A DNA stretch of 64,000 bases from contig NZ_CP163444.1 in assembly GCF_041053105.1 (NCBI RefSeq), forward strand, positions 1,922,001 through 1,986,000, written 5' to 3'. This document shows, piece after piece, positions 54,204 to 63,657 of this stretch. The DNA is from Streptomyces sp. R44. Its GTDB lineage: Bacteria > Actinomycetota > Actinomycetes > Streptomycetales > Streptomycetaceae. Position 1 is the first letter of the stretch; each line of letters begins with the position of its first letter. A model generated the notes under the pieces. It had not been told where the DNA came from. It did no database searches and saw nothing but the letters and a program-made list of their open reading frames with translations. The translations under genes and the position numbers were made by a program.

Positions 54204-54821
54204 TCAGGAACCGGCCGCGTCCTCGCGGAGGGCCCCGCGGATCGCGTCGCGGGCCTCCTCGTCGAGGGACACGTCCTCGGCCAGGGAGACGAGGGCGGCG
54301 CGGGCGGAGGGGAGAGCACGGACGGCGACCAGTGCCAGTCCGGCCTGTTCGACGGCCATCCGCCGCCGGATGTAGAGCGCGGCCAGCTCGGGGAACCAGG
54401 GGTCGAGGGCGTCGAGGTCGTCGGCGATGCCGCACCAGTACAGGGCCGGTTCGACGACGAATCCGGCGATCCGCCACGCCCAGCGGCCCTCGCGGAAGTC
54501 GGTGGTGTCCAGGCCGTCGGCGACACAGGCGGCCTCGACCTCGGCCAGCTGCCCGACGGTGAGGCGGGGCAGGTCCTTCACCTTCTCGCGCAGGATCTCG
54601 TGGCAGAACCAGTCGTCCGGCGGGACCTCGTCGTCGGAGAAGAACTTGAGATCCAGGTAGGAGCGCGGCTCCGGCGCGTCCAGCCGGGCGGGCGGCAGGC
54701 CGGCCTCCAGGACGCCCCGGACGAGCGCCCACCGTTCCGGGGTCTCCTCGTCGGGCCAGTGGCCCCAGCTCCTCGGGAGCGCCCGCAGGCCCTCGGGGAA
54801 GACGGGGGTGCCGTCGGTCAT
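54204..54821 (-). CDS. hypothetical cytosolic protein
   Basis: 205 residues, acidic, no signal or membrane helix. It starts MTDGTPVFPEGLRALPRSWG with GGAGG 5 bp upstream. Aromatic and acidic motifs (YLDLKFFSDDEVPPDDWFCH, DLDALDPWFPELAALYIRRR) and a helical C-terminal half are seen. I do not recognise the family; good SD and G/C3 bias support a real gene. Confidence 0.75.
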   Translation of the reverse strand: MTDGTPVFPEGLRALPRSWGHWPDEETPERWALVRGVLEAGLPPARLDAPEPRSYLDLKFFSDDEVPPDDWFCHEILREKVKDLPRLTVGQLAEVEAACVADGLDTTDFREGRWAWRIAGFVVEPALYWCGIADDLDALDPWFPELAALYIRRRMAVEQAGLALVAVRALPSARAALVSLAEDVSLDEEARDAIRGALREDAAGS

Positions 54822-54991
54822 CCGGCCTCCTTCTCGGCGGTCCCGGGCTCTGTTCCTCAGCCACCTCTTACCTGTGCCTTAAAGCCATCCTAAGAATCCC
54901 CGACTCCCCTTCTCCACCGGCTTTTCCGCGGCCGGCGGCGGCTAGCGTGCCGGTCGGTCCCCCACCCCGTCCTCACGTCAGGAGCTGTCCC

Positions 54992-55939
54992 ATGACCTCT
55001 CGCCGCACGGCGACGGCCGCCGCCACCGCCGCTCTGGTCCTGTCCGGACTCGCCGCCTCTCCCGCTCTCGCGCACGGGTCGATGACCGACCCGGTGAGCC
55101 GGGTCTCGGCCTGTTACGCGGAGGGGCCCGAGGCGCCGAAGTCGGCGGCGTGCAAGGCGGCCGTGGCGGCGAGCGGGGCGCAGGCGTTCTACGACTGGAA
55201 CGCGGTGAACATCGCCGACGCCGCCGGGCAGCACCAGCGGCTGATCCCGGACGGCAAGCTGTGCAGCGCGGGCAACGACAAGTACCGGGGGCTCGACCTG
55301 CCGCGGGCCGACTGGCCGGCGAGCGCCATGAAGGCGGGCGCGCACACCTTCCGGTACAAGGGGACCGCCCCGCACAAGGGCTCGTTCGCGCTGTACGTGA
55401 CGAAGGACGGGTACGACCCGTCGAAGCCGCTGAAGTGGTCGGACCTGGAGGAGCGGCCGTTCGTGACGGTGACCGACCCGGGGATGCAGAACGGCGACTA
55501 CGTGTTCCAGGGGACCGTGCCGAAGAAGTCCGGGCGCCATCTCATCTACTCGATCTGGCAGCGTTCCGACTCCCCCGAGGCGTTCTACACCTGCTCGGAC
55601 GTGGTGTTCGGGCAGGACAACGGCGGTACGGAACCGGCGCCGAGCGCCTCCGCGCCGACCGACGAGCAGATCGAGGCCGGCGCGGACGAGTCCTCCGTCG
55701 AGCACGGCGGGCACGGGAAGCACGAGGGCGCCGGTGAGGCGGCCGCGAGCACGGCCCCGGCCCGCACGCCGTCCCCCGACGTCCCCGCTCCCGCCGCCGG
55801 TTCGGGTTCCGGTGTGGAGCTGGCGGAGACGGGCGGCGACGCCACCACCCCGTATCTCGCGGTCGGTGGCGCCGCCGTGCTCGCGCTCGGTGCGGCGGTG
55901 CTCTTCGGGACGGGCCGGCGGCGCCGGACCCGCGGCTAG
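54992..55939 (+). CDS. AA10 lytic polysaccharide monooxygenase with LAETG sorting signal
   Basis: 315 residues. The signal peptide ends at ASPALA, leaving H28 (HGSMTDPVSR) as the N-terminal copper histidine; the second His is in MKAGAHTFRYKG. The AA10 core runs to about residue 200 (SIWQRSDSPEAFYTCSDVVF), then a Pro/Ala/Ser/Glu-rich linker and a C-terminal LAETGGD, hydrophobic helix and RRRRTRG tail, i.e. an LAxTG class E sortase signal. It should be wall-anchored and oxidatively cleave chitin or cellulose. It overlaps the convergent lipase gene by 4 bp. Confidence 0.95.
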   Translation: MTSRRTATAAATAALVLSGLAASPALAHGSMTDPVSRVSACYAEGPEAPKSAACKAAVAASGAQAFYDWNAVNIADAAGQHQRLIPDGKLCSAGNDKYRGLDLPRADWPASAMKAGAHTFRYKGTAPHKGSFALYVTKDGYDPSKPLKWSDLEERPFVTVTDPGMQNGDYVFQGTVPKKSGRHLIYSIWQRSDSPEAFYTCSDVVFGQDNGGTEPAPSASAPTDEQIEAGADESSVEHGGHGKHEGAGEAAASTAPARTPSPDVPAPAAGSGSGVELAETGGDATTPYLAVGGAAVLALGAAVLFGTGRRRRTRG

Positions 55940-56805
55940 CCGATCACCGAGAGGCAGGTCGTCGGGGTCGCGTGGGCCGGGTCGAGGGCGTTGGCGACCT
56001 CGTGGAAGGTGACCCGGTCCACCGTGCCGATGGCCACGTGCTCGGAGAGGTCGAGCGCGCACTTGTCCTGGATGAGGACGTTGGTGACGTTCGGGCCGGT
56101 CAGGAACTGGGAGCGGTACGGGGTGACGACCTCGTCGTACTGGCTCGCGATGACGTGGTAGCGGACCCCGGGCACGGTGTCGCCGCCCTCGTTGAGCCGG
56201 GTGATGAAGGCCGAGCCGGCGATCTGGTCGGCGAGGCCCGGGGTGGTGGAGCTGATGAGGTCCTCGGCGCCGGGGAAGTACGGCAGGAGCTTGGTGAGGC
56301 CGAGCAGGGTGGTGCCGTGGTTGTCGGGAGCGATGCCGACGAGCGTGTTCACCTTCTCGGCCCCGCCGAGGAACTTGAGGTACCAGCGGGGCATCATGCC
56401 GCCCTGCGAGTGTCCGACGAGGTCGGCCTCGGGGGCGCCGGTGGCGGCGAGGACCCGGTCGACGTAGGTGTCGAGCTGTCCGGCGGACGCGGCGATGGGT
56501 CCGAGCCCGTTGAAGAAGGGAACGCCCGGCAGCTGGCCGTAGTCGAGGGAGAAGACGCAGTAGCCCCGGTTGACCAGGTAGGGGGCGAGGGCCAGCCAGT
56601 TGTCGACGGAGTTGCCGAAGGTGCCGTGGACGAGGACGACGGGCCGCGGGTGCGCGGCGGACGGCTTGCAGGAGAAGTCGTTCCAGCCGCGGCTGGGGGC
56701 GGTGTCGGCCTGGGCGGCGGCGGTGGGGGCGAGGGTGGCGGCGGCGGTGAGGAGCAGGACGGACAGCGCTCTGACCGTGCGCTTCCAGGACTTCGCGGAC
56801 AGCAT
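55936..56805 (-). CDS. secreted alpha/beta-hydrolase lipase
   Basis: 289 residues. Signal peptide (VLLLTAAATLAPTAAAQA), oxyanion segment VVLVHGTFGNSVDNW, nucleophile elbow VGHSQGGMMPR, and likely catalytic His in LSEHVAIGT. It matches actinomycete secreted triacylglycerol lipases. AAGGAG lies 9 bp before the ATG at 56805. Two TACGC-type palindromes upstream (56892-56933) probably regulate it. Confidence 0.92.
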   Translation of the reverse strand: MLSAKSWKRTVRALSVLLLTAAATLAPTAAAQADTAPSRGWNDFSCKPSAAHPRPVVLVHGTFGNSVDNWLALAPYLVNRGYCVFSLDYGQLPGVPFFNGLGPIAASAGQLDTYVDRVLAATGAPEADLVGHSQGGMMPRWYLKFLGGAEKVNTLVGIAPDNHGTTLLGLTKLLPYFPGAEDLISSTTPGLADQIAGSAFITRLNEGGDTVPGVRYHVIASQYDEVVTPYRSQFLTGPNVTNVLIQDKCALDLSEHVAIGTVDRVTFHEVANALDPAHATPTTCLSVIG

Positions 56806-56891
56806 CGGGCGATCTCCTTGCGGCTCAAGGGGAAGGTGGGGGTGCTGTGCCCTGCGGTCCGGACCACAAGTGGGGATGCTCTCCAGCCAAG

Positions 56892-56933
56892 CTACGCACG
56901 GGTAGCCTCGACTGGGAAGTTACGCGTCGGTAA
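56892..56933. promoter_or_regulatory. two related palindromes upstream of the lipase
   Basis: CTACGCACGGGTAG (56892-56905) and TTACGCGTCGGTAA (56920-56933) share a TACGC-N-GGTA layout and are centred 28 bp apart, 87-128 bp before the lipase start. Likely sites for one dimeric regulator. Confidence 0.5.
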
Positions 56934-56973
56934 AAAGTGGTGTGTCGTCACCAGGACGTCGGCAGGGGCGCGT

Positions 56974-57933
56974 TCAGGCCGCCAGGGAGCCCGGGACGAT
57001 CGCCCGCGGGCCGTACTTCGCCCTCGCCCGGTCCGCCACCGCCTCGATCCGCCGGGTCTTCTCGTCGGTCGGGTCGAAGGTCAGCTGATGGGTGGCGTGT
57101 TCGGCGGGGGCGAGGCCCTCGGCGCGCAGGGCGATGCCCCGTACCCGGGCCCGCTGGAGGCCGAAGGAGTCGTGGATCGTGTACGCGAGCGCGGTGAGCG
57201 CCGCCGAGTGGGCGGTCCGTTCGGGCAGGGTGCGGCTGCGGGTCGTGGTGCTGCGGTCGGCGTACCGCACGGTGACCGCGAGTCCCCGGCAGACCTGGTC
57301 CTCGGTCCGCAGCCGGGTGCCCAGTTCCGTGGCCAGGGAGAGGAGGGCCCTGCGCTGCTCGGTCCGGTCGGTCTCGTCGTGCGGGAAGGCGCGCTCGGCG
57401 GCGATCGATCGGGAGGCCGCGTTCGGGACGACGGGGGTGCGGTCGATGCCCTGGGCCTTCTCCCACAGCTCGCGGCCGGCCTTCGCGCCGACGAGCCGCT
57501 GGAGCACGGCGAGCGGCGCGTCGGCGACGCGGCCGGCGGAGTCGAGGCCGTAGCCGCAGAGGGTACGGGCGGTCGCGCGGCCGACGCCGTCGAGGGCGAC
57601 GACCGGCCGGTCGCGCAGGAAGGCGGCCGGGTCCTCGACGACCAGGGTGACCCCGGGCCGGGCGTCGCGGGCCGCGAGCCGGGCCAGCATCGGGTTGGGG
57701 CCGGCGCCGATGACGCAGTCGACGCCGTGGAGGGCGAGGGCGCGGACCCGGATGACCGAGGCGAGTTCGGCGGGGCTCCGGCCGAAGTAGCGCAGCGCGC
57801 CGCGCACGTCGGCGAGCGCCTCGCAGGGCGGGGCGGCCTCGACGACGGGGGTGAACTCGCGGAGCAGGTCGACCAGTCGGGGCAGGATCGCCTCGTCCGT
57901 CGGCTCCAGGCGGAATCGTACGCAGAGGATCAT
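56974..57933 (-). CDS. imuB: ImuB-like Y-family polymerase homologue
   Basis: 319 residues, shorter than active Y-family polymerases. The N-terminal DxDAFF motif is absent (MILCVRFRLE instead), and the usual SIDEaylD box appears as PPCEALADVRGAL, with one acidic residue changed to Cys; so polymerase activity is unlikely. The helix-hairpin-helix region (VVALDGVGRATARTLCGYGL) and little-finger part are present. Such proteins bridge DnaE2 to the clamp in SOS mutagenesis. Its ATG overlaps the dnaE2 stop. Confidence 0.85.
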   Translation of the reverse strand: MILCVRFRLEPTDEAILPRLVDLLREFTPVVEAAPPCEALADVRGALRYFGRSPAELASVIRVRALALHGVDCVIGAGPNPMLARLAARDARPGVTLVVEDPAAFLRDRPVVALDGVGRATARTLCGYGLDSAGRVADAPLAVLQRLVGAKAGRELWEKAQGIDRTPVVPNAASRSIAAERAFPHDETDRTEQRRALLSLATELGTRLRTEDQVCRGLAVTVRYADRSTTTRSRTLPERTAHSAALTALAYTIHDSFGLQRARVRGIALRAEGLAPAEHATHQLTFDPTDEKTRRIEAVADRARAKYGPRAIVPGSLAA

Positions 57934-60900
57934 CCCGCGCTCCCCGGGCTGCTGTGCCACAGCTTCCGCGACGGCGTCGCGGCGCCTTCCCCGGCCGGCC
58001 GGAGGTCGGCCCAGGGGTTCATCTCGTAACCGGTGGACATCGTGATCCGGCGGCCGCTGTCGGCGCTCTCGCCGGCGGGCGCCGTTTCGGCGAGCCGCTC
58101 CCCCACCGCGTCCAGGCCGCCGGTGGCCCGCAGTTCGACCAGTTCGGCGAGGTTCCAGGCGGCGGAGCCGACGACGCTGAGGCTGCGCGGGCCGCGCCGC
58201 TGCACCACGCCCCGGACGAGCAGCAGCCAGGAGTGGAAGACGGTGTGGGCGCAGGCCTCGTGGGCGTCGTCGAAGAAGGCGAGGTCGACCAGGCCGGTGC
58301 CGTCGTCGAGGGTGCTGAAGATGACGCGTTTCCCGGAGCGGATGGGCGGGGTCTGGGTGGCGGCCTTGGCGCCCGCGACGAGGACGGTCTGTCCGTGGGC
58401 GGCGGAGCGCAGCCGCTGGGCGGAGACGACGCCGAGTTCGCGGAGGAAGGCGTGGTGGTCGCTCATGAGGTGGCGGGAGGCGTCCATGCCGAGGATGCCC
58501 AGCTCGGCGCTGAGGCGTTCGGTGTCGTCGAGGTCGGGCAGGCCGACGGGGGCGGTCTTCCCGCCCTGGGCGAGCGGGAGCTGGCCGCCGTGGGAGGCGG
58601 CTCCCCGGTGGATGCGGCGGAGTTCGGTGAGGTGGAGCAGCAGGTCACGGCGGTTGGCGCCGAAGGCGTCGAGGGCGCCGACCTGGGCGAGCCGTTCGGC
58701 GACGGGGGTGCGCGGGCGGGCCCGCTCCCAGAAGTCGAGCAGGGAGGCGTAGGGCTGTCCGTCCTCGATGCGGGCACTCTCGGTCTCGCTGATGCCGTGG
58801 ACGTCGGCGAGGCCGAGCCGGAGCCCCCACACCGCAGGGTTCTCGGACACCAGTTCGATACGGTGGGCGGCCGCCGAGCGGTTCACGTCCAGCGGCAGCA
58901 CCGGCACCCCGCGCCGCCGGGCGTCCGCGAGCAGCAGCCGCTTGGGGTACATCCCGGGGTCGTGGGTGAGCAGCCCCGCGTAGAAGGCGGCCGGGTGGTG
59001 CGCCTTGAGCCAGGCCGACTGGTAGGTCGGCACCGCGAAGGCCACCGCGTGCGCCTTGCAGAAGCCGTACGAGCCGAAGGCCTCGACGATCTCCCAGGTG
59101 CGGGCGACGACCTCGGGGGCGTATCCACGCGCCGAGGCCCGCCGGCCGAACCAGGCCTCGATCCGGCCCTGCGACTCGGGGTGCGAGAGCCCGCGCCGGA
59201 CCTGGTCGGCCTCGGCCCGGTCGCAGCCGGTCATGATCCGTACGATCTCGATGATCTGCTCGTGGAAGACGACCACGCCGTACGTCTCCTTCAGGGTCTC
59301 CTCCAGGTCGGGGTGCGGGTAGCGGACGGGGGCGCGGCCGTGCCGGGCCTCGATGAAGGGGCGGACCATGTCGGCGGCGACCGGTCCCGGCCGGAAGAGC
59401 GAGATGTCGACGACGAGGTCGTGGAAGGTCGCGGGCTGGAGCCGGCCGACCAGGTCGCGCTGGCCCGGGGACTCGATCTGGAAGCAGCCGAGGGTCTCGG
59501 TGGAGCGGATCAGCCGGTACGTCTCGGGGTCGCCCTCCGGGACCGCGTCGATGTCGGGCCGGGTGCCGGTGGCGCGCTCGACCTCGGTGACGGCGTGGGC
59601 CATCGCGGACTGCATGCGCACGCCGAGGACGTCGAGCTTGAGCAGTCCGAGGTCCTCCACGTCCTCCTTGTCGAACTGGGACATGGGGAACCCCTCGCCA
59701 CTGGTGGGGACCACGGGGGTGCGGGTGAGCAGCGAGGCGTCCGAGAGCAGCACGCCGCAGGGGTGCATGGCGATGCCGCGCGGCAGTGCGTCGAGCGCCT
59801 CGACCAGCTCCCAGAGCCGGCCGAACTTCGCCCCTTCCCGTCGCGACTCCCCTGCCAGTTCGCGCAGTTCGGGCAGTTCGTCGAGGGCGGCGAGCGCGTC
59901 CCGGGCGCGGATGTGCGGGAAGGCCTTGGCGATCCGGTCGGTCTCGGCCGGGTCCAGGGAGAGGGCGGCGCCCACGTCCCGTACCGCGTGGCGGACCCGG
60001 TAGGTCTCGGGCATGGAGACGGTGGCGACCCGTTCGGTGCCGAAGCGGTCGATGATCGCCCGGTAGACCTCCAGGCGGCGGGCGGACTCCACGTCGATGT
60101 CGATGTCGGGCAGGGCGGTGCGGCGTTTGGAGAGGAACCGTTCCATCAGCAGGCCGTGCTCGACCGGGTCGGCGTGGGCGATGCCGAGGAGGTGGTTGAC
60201 GAGGGAGCCGGCGCCGGAGCCGCGGGCGGCGACCCGGATCCCCATGGACCGGACGTCGTCGACGACCTGGGCGACCGTCAGGAAGTAGGTGGCGAAGCCG
60301 TGGTGGGCGATGACGTCCAGCTCGCGGTGCATCCGGTCCCAGTAGTCGCGCCGCTTCTCGTACCCCTTCAGGACCATGCCGGCGGCGGCCCGGGAGGCGA
60401 GGACGCGCTGGGCCGTGCGGTGCTCCGCGCCGACGAGGTACGGCTCCGGGAAGTGCGCGGAGCCGATGCCGAGGTCGTCCTCGGGGTCGACCAGGCACCC
60501 GGCGGCGAGCTCCGCGGTCCGGTCGAGGAGCCGGTGGGCGGCGTCCGGGCGGAAGCCCGCCGCCTCGACGATCCGCTCGGCCGCGGCCGCCATGCCGTCG
60601 GGTCCTTCGGCGCCCTTGAGCCAGGCCTCTCCGCTGTCGAGCTCCTTGCGGGGGTCGATGGGGACGAGGCGGCGGGCGGAGTCGAGGACGTCGGCGACCG
60701 GGCCCTGGCCGGGGTCGGCGTACCGGACGGCGTTGCTGAGGACGGGCCGGACGCCCTGCTCGGCGGCGAAGCCGACGGTACGGGCGGCGAGCCGCAGGGA
60801 GCCGGGCCCGGTGCCGGTGCGCCCGTGGTGGACGGCCTCCAGGCGGAGCGCGTCGCCGTACCGCTCGCGCCAGGGGGCGAGCAGCCGGGCGGCCCGGTCG

Positions 60901-61385
60901 GGGCGGCCGGCGGCGAGGGCTCGGCCGACGTCGGAGGCGGGCCCGAGCAGGACGAACAGACCGTCGCCGCCCAGGGCGGCCCTGGGCAGCAGGGGGTGTT
61001 CGGCGCCCCCGGCGTGGGCGGCGGTGACCATCGCGCAGAGGGCGGCCCAGCCGGTGCGGGAGCGGGCGAGGAAGAGGGCCCGGGGCGCGGACTCGTCGAC
61101 GAAGGCCCCGCCCCGGACGGGGACCCGGCGGGCGGATCCCCGGTCGACGGGGGCGGGCTCGGAGGCGACGGTCTCGTACGCGAGGTCCACTCCGAACAGG
61201 GGCCGGACCCCCTCCTTCTCGCACGCCTTGGCGAAGCGGACGGCGCCGGAGAGGGTGTCGCGGTCGGTCAGGGCGAGGGCATCCATGCCCCGCTCGGCGG
61301 CGCGGGCGGCGAGGCGCTCGGGGTGCGAGGCGCCGTAGCGCAGGGAGTAGCCCGAGGCGGTGTGCAGATGGGTGAAACCTGGCAT
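57930..61385 (-). CDS. dnaE2: error-prone DNA polymerase III alpha subunit
   Basis: 1151 residues. It opens MPGFTHLHTASGYSLRYGAS, an N-terminal PHP domain; polymerase acidic residues lie in RTALPDIDIDVES and later in FDKEDVEDLGLLKLDVLG; an OB fold (TLDDGTGLVDLAFFDD) is near the C-terminus. Length and the coupled imuB gene identify the DnaE2 form that carries out mutagenic translesion synthesis after DNA damage. The 151-bp upstream gap holds two near-SOS boxes. The ORF extends further upstream, but the family N-terminus fixes the start at 61385. Confidence 0.95.
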   Translation of the reverse strand: MPGFTHLHTASGYSLRYGASHPERLAARAAERGMDALALTDRDTLSGAVRFAKACEKEGVRPLFGVDLAYETVASEPAPVDRGSARRVPVRGGAFVDESAPRALFLARSRTGWAALCAMVTAAHAGGAEHPLLPRAALGGDGLFVLLGPASDVGRALAAGRPDRAARLLAPWRERYGDALRLEAVHHGRTGTGPGSLRLAARTVGFAAEQGVRPVLSNAVRYADPGQGPVADVLDSARRLVPIDPRKELDSGEAWLKGAEGPDGMAAAAERIVEAAGFRPDAAHRLLDRTAELAAGCLVDPEDDLGIGSAHFPEPYLVGAEHRTAQRVLASRAAAGMVLKGYEKRRDYWDRMHRELDVIAHHGFATYFLTVAQVVDDVRSMGIRVAARGSGAGSLVNHLLGIAHADPVEHGLLMERFLSKRRTALPDIDIDVESARRLEVYRAIIDRFGTERVATVSMPETYRVRHAVRDVGAALSLDPAETDRIAKAFPHIRARDALAALDELPELRELAGESRREGAKFGRLWELVEALDALPRGIAMHPCGVLLSDASLLTRTPVVPTSGEGFPMSQFDKEDVEDLGLLKLDVLGVRMQSAMAHAVTEVERATGTRPDIDAVPEGDPETYRLIRSTETLGCFQIESPGQRDLVGRLQPATFHDLVVDISLFRPGPVAADMVRPFIEARHGRAPVRYPHPDLEETLKETYGVVVFHEQIIEIVRIMTGCDRAEADQVRRGLSHPESQGRIEAWFGRRASARGYAPEVVARTWEIVEAFGSYGFCKAHAVAFAVPTYQSAWLKAHHPAAFYAGLLTHDPGMYPKRLLLADARRRGVPVLPLDVNRSAAAHRIELVSENPAVWGLRLGLADVHGISETESARIEDGQPYASLLDFWERARPRTPVAERLAQVGALDAFGANRRDLLLHLTELRRIHRGAASHGGQLPLAQGGKTAPVGLPDLDDTERLSAELGILGMDASRHLMSDHHAFLRELGVVSAQRLRSAAHGQTVLVAGAKAATQTPPIRSGKRVIFSTLDDGTGLVDLAFFDDAHEACAHTVFHSWLLLVRGVVQRRGPRSLSVVGSAAWNLAELVELRATGGLDAVGERLAETAPAGESADSGRRITMSTGYEMNPWADLRPAGEGAATPSRKLWHSSPGSAG

Positions 61386-61420
61386 GGCCGGCGCACCTCC
61401 CGCACTCCCGCATCGAATTC

Positions 61421-61477
61421 GTACAAGTGTTCCTACCCCCTGGAACCAGCGTAGCCTACTTTCGAACATCCGTACGA
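61421..61477. promoter_or_regulatory. two near-consensus LexA (SOS) boxes
   Basis: GTACAAGTGTTC (61421-61432) and TCGAACATCCGTACGA (61462-61477) each match GAAC-N4-GTTC with one mismatch. They lie 36-92 bp upstream of dnaE2. Confidence 0.6.
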
Positions 61478-61536
61478 TAACCCGTTCGGGCGCCTCCCAC
61501 CTGCGGAAACACCCGTCGCCTCGGAGCCTGGGGGGC

Positions 61537-62574
61537 ATGAGCCTCGTCGATGAACTGAAAAGCGCCGTGACCCCCCGAGCCGCCCTGCTCGTCGTCGGCG
61601 TCTTCGCCCTCCAGCTCCTGTTCATCACCTCGTACGTCGGGGCCCTGCACAACCCGAAACCCACCGACGTCCCCTTCGGCGTGGTCGCCCCCGGACAGGC
61701 CGCCACCGTCCTCGAGGACCGGCTGGAGAAGCTCCCCGGCGACCCCCTCGACCCCCGCGTGGTCGCGGACGAGGCCGAGGCCCGGGACCAGGTCCTGAAC
61801 CGGGACATCGACGGGGCCCTGATCGTCGACCCGCGGGGCCGCACCGACACCCTGCTCGTCGCCTCCGGCGGCGGGAAGGTGCTCTCCGCGACCCTGGAGG
61901 CGATGATCACGAAGCTGGAGGCGGCCAACCAGCGTCTCGTGCGGACCGTCGACGTGGCCCCCTCCTCCTCCCAGGACTTCAACGGGCTCTCCGCCTTCTA
62001 CCTGGTCATCGGCTGGTGCGTCGGCGGCTACATCTGCGCCGCGATCCTGGCGATCAGCGCGGGCTCCCGCCCCGCGAACCGGGAGCGGGCGATCATCCGG
62101 CTTGGGGTGCTGGCGCTCTACTCGGCCCTCGGCGGCCTCGGCGGCGCGATCATCGTGGGCCCGATCCTCGGCGCCCTGCCCGGCAGCGTCGCGGCTCTGT
62201 GGGGCCTGGGCACCCTGGTGGTCTTCGCCGTCGGCGCCGCCACCCTCGCCCTCCAGTCCGTCTTCGGGATCGTCGGCATCGGCCTGGCGATCCTGCTCAT
62301 CGTGATCGCCGGCAACCCCAGCGCGGGCGGCGCCTTCCCGCTGCCGATGCTGCCGCCGTTCTGGCGGGCGATCGGCCCCTACCTGCCACCGGGCGCGGGC
62401 ACCTGGGCGGCGCGCTCCATCGCGTACTTCAAGGGCAACGGCATGACCGCCTCGATGGTGGTCCTGTCGGTCTGGGCGATCGTCGGCGCTGCCGTCACCC
62501 TGGTGCTGTCCTCGGTGAAGCGGACGCCGAAGGCGGAGCCGATCGCCTCGGAGCTGGGCGAGACCCGGGCCTAG
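61537..62574 (+). CDS. YhgE/Pip-like ABC-2-type membrane protein (DUF3533)
   Basis: 345 residues: one N-terminal helix (AALLVVGVFALQLLFITSY), a ~140-residue external domain (FGVVAPGQAATVLEDRLEKL, DIDGALIVDPRG), then five to six helices. This layout matches YhgE/Pip and DUF3533 proteins related to ABC-2 permeases, often linked to export of lipids or peptides, but no ATPase is adjacent. A G-rich SD precedes the ATG at 61537. Divergent from dnaE2, so its promoter lies beside the SOS boxes. Confidence 0.85.
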   Translation: MSLVDELKSAVTPRAALLVVGVFALQLLFITSYVGALHNPKPTDVPFGVVAPGQAATVLEDRLEKLPGDPLDPRVVADEAEARDQVLNRDIDGALIVDPRGRTDTLLVASGGGKVLSATLEAMITKLEAANQRLVRTVDVAPSSSQDFNGLSAFYLVIGWCVGGYICAAILAISAGSRPANRERAIIRLGVLALYSALGGLGGAIIVGPILGALPGSVAALWGLGTLVVFAVGAATLALQSVFGIVGIGLAILLIVIAGNPSAGGAFPLPMLPPFWRAIGPYLPPGAGTWAARSIAYFKGNGMTASMVVLSVWAIVGAAVTLVLSSVKRTPKAEPIASELGETRA

Positions 62575-62580
62575 AAAAGG

Positions 62581-62615
62581 GGAGAAGGCCCCCGCCGGCG
62601 GCGGGGGCCTTCTCC
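62581..62615 (+). terminator. strong hairpin terminator
   Basis: A perfect 16-bp stem (62581-62596 with 62600-62615) with a 3-nt loop, 7 bp after the stop of the membrane protein gene. It can also serve the convergent protease gene. Confidence 0.85.
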
Positions 62616-62711
62616 GTGCCGGGGGCGGCTTCCGAGGGAGGGTCGAAGGTCCTGGAAAGAGCGTCCCTCCGGCCGCCGCGAGGCCGCCGGAGGGACCGTG
62701 TCACCAGGGGA

Positions 62712-63593
62712 TCAGTAGACGCTGACCCCGTACGCGCTGAGCGCCTCCGTCACGGGCTGGAAGAAGGTCGTCCCGCCCGAGGAGCAGTTGCCGCTGCCTC
62801 CCGAGGTGAGACCGATCGCCCGGCTGCCCGAGTAGAGCGGGCCGCCGGAGTCGCCGGGCTCGGCGCAGACGTTGGTCTGGATCATGCCGTAGACGATGTC
62901 GCCGCCGCCGTAGTTCACGGTGGCGTTCAGGCCGGTCACCGTGCCGCTGTGGATGCCGGTGGTGGAGCCGCGGCGGGTGACGGACATGCCGACGGTGGCG
63001 TTGGCGGCGCTGGTGATGTCGACGCTGCCGACCGTGCCGGACTTGGTCACCGAGGTGTTGGTGTAGCGCACGATGCCGTAGTCGTTCGTCGGGAAGCTCG
63101 ACCCGGCGGTGCTTCCGAGCACGGTGGTGTGCGAGGAGTTGGACCACCAGGTCCCCGCGCCGTCGGTGCAGTGGCCGGCGGTGAGGAAGTAGTAGTTCCC
63201 CGCGCTGTCCTTGACGTTGAAGCCGAGCGAGCAGCGCCAGCTGCTCGCGTAGATGGCGTCGCCGCCGGAGATCAGCTTGTTGAAGGTGCCGGGGGTGCGC
63301 TCGATGCGCAGCGCACCGGCGTTGGCCCCGGCCCGGCGCTTGATCCTGGCGATCTCCGCCTGCGAGACGGTGGAGTCGACGGTGACGACGACCTGTCCGG
63401 TGGCGGTGTCGGTGCGCCAGGCGGTGCCGGCCACGTCGGCGGCGAGGACGGCGTCGCCCGCGGCGGAGAGCTGGGTGGCGCTGAACGTCTGCGCGGAGTC
63501 GGCGCTGGCGGTGGGGACGCCGAGCGTCGCGGCGGCGGCGACGAGACCGGCGGTGAGGGCGAGCAGCCGGAACTTCTTCGTGGGGGTGGTCAC
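62712..63593 (-). CDS. secreted streptogrisin-like S1 protease (alpha-lytic type)
   Basis: 293 residues. Signal peptide ([20 protein letters not shown]), a ~90-residue propeptide, then the chymotrypsin fold with His in [10 protein letters not shown], Asp in [10 protein letters not shown] and Ser in [12 protein letters not shown]. Disulfide Cys pairs match streptogrisins. GTG start at 63593 with AGGAGG upstream. It is paired with a close paralogue immediately upstream on the same strand, a likely tandem duplication. Confidence 0.95.
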   Translation of the reverse strand: MTTPTKKFRLLALTAGLVAAAATLGVPTASADSAQTFSATQLSAAGDAVLAADVAGTAWRTDTATGQVVVTVDSTVSQAEIARIKRRAGANAGALRIERTPGTFNKLISGGDAIYASSWRCSLGFNVKDSAGNYYFLTAGHCTDGAGTWWSNSSHTTVLGSTAGSSFPTNDYGIVRYTNTSVTKSGTVGSVDITSAANATVGMSVTRRGSTTGIHSGTVTGLNATVNYGGGDIVYGMIQTNVCAEPGDSGGPLYSGSRAIGLTSGGSGNCSSGGTTFFQPVTEALSAYGVSVY

Positions 63594-63657
63594 TTCTTGT
63601 TCCTCCTGTGGGGGGGGGATCAGTGGGTGTCCGTGCGGGATCGGAAGAGGATCGGGA

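Noticed and set aside
57851..61454. Long plus-strand frames rich in Gly/Asp/Glu opposite dnaE2
   Set aside because: Typical antisense artefact of G/C-rich coding; dnaE2 motifs on the other strand are unambiguous.
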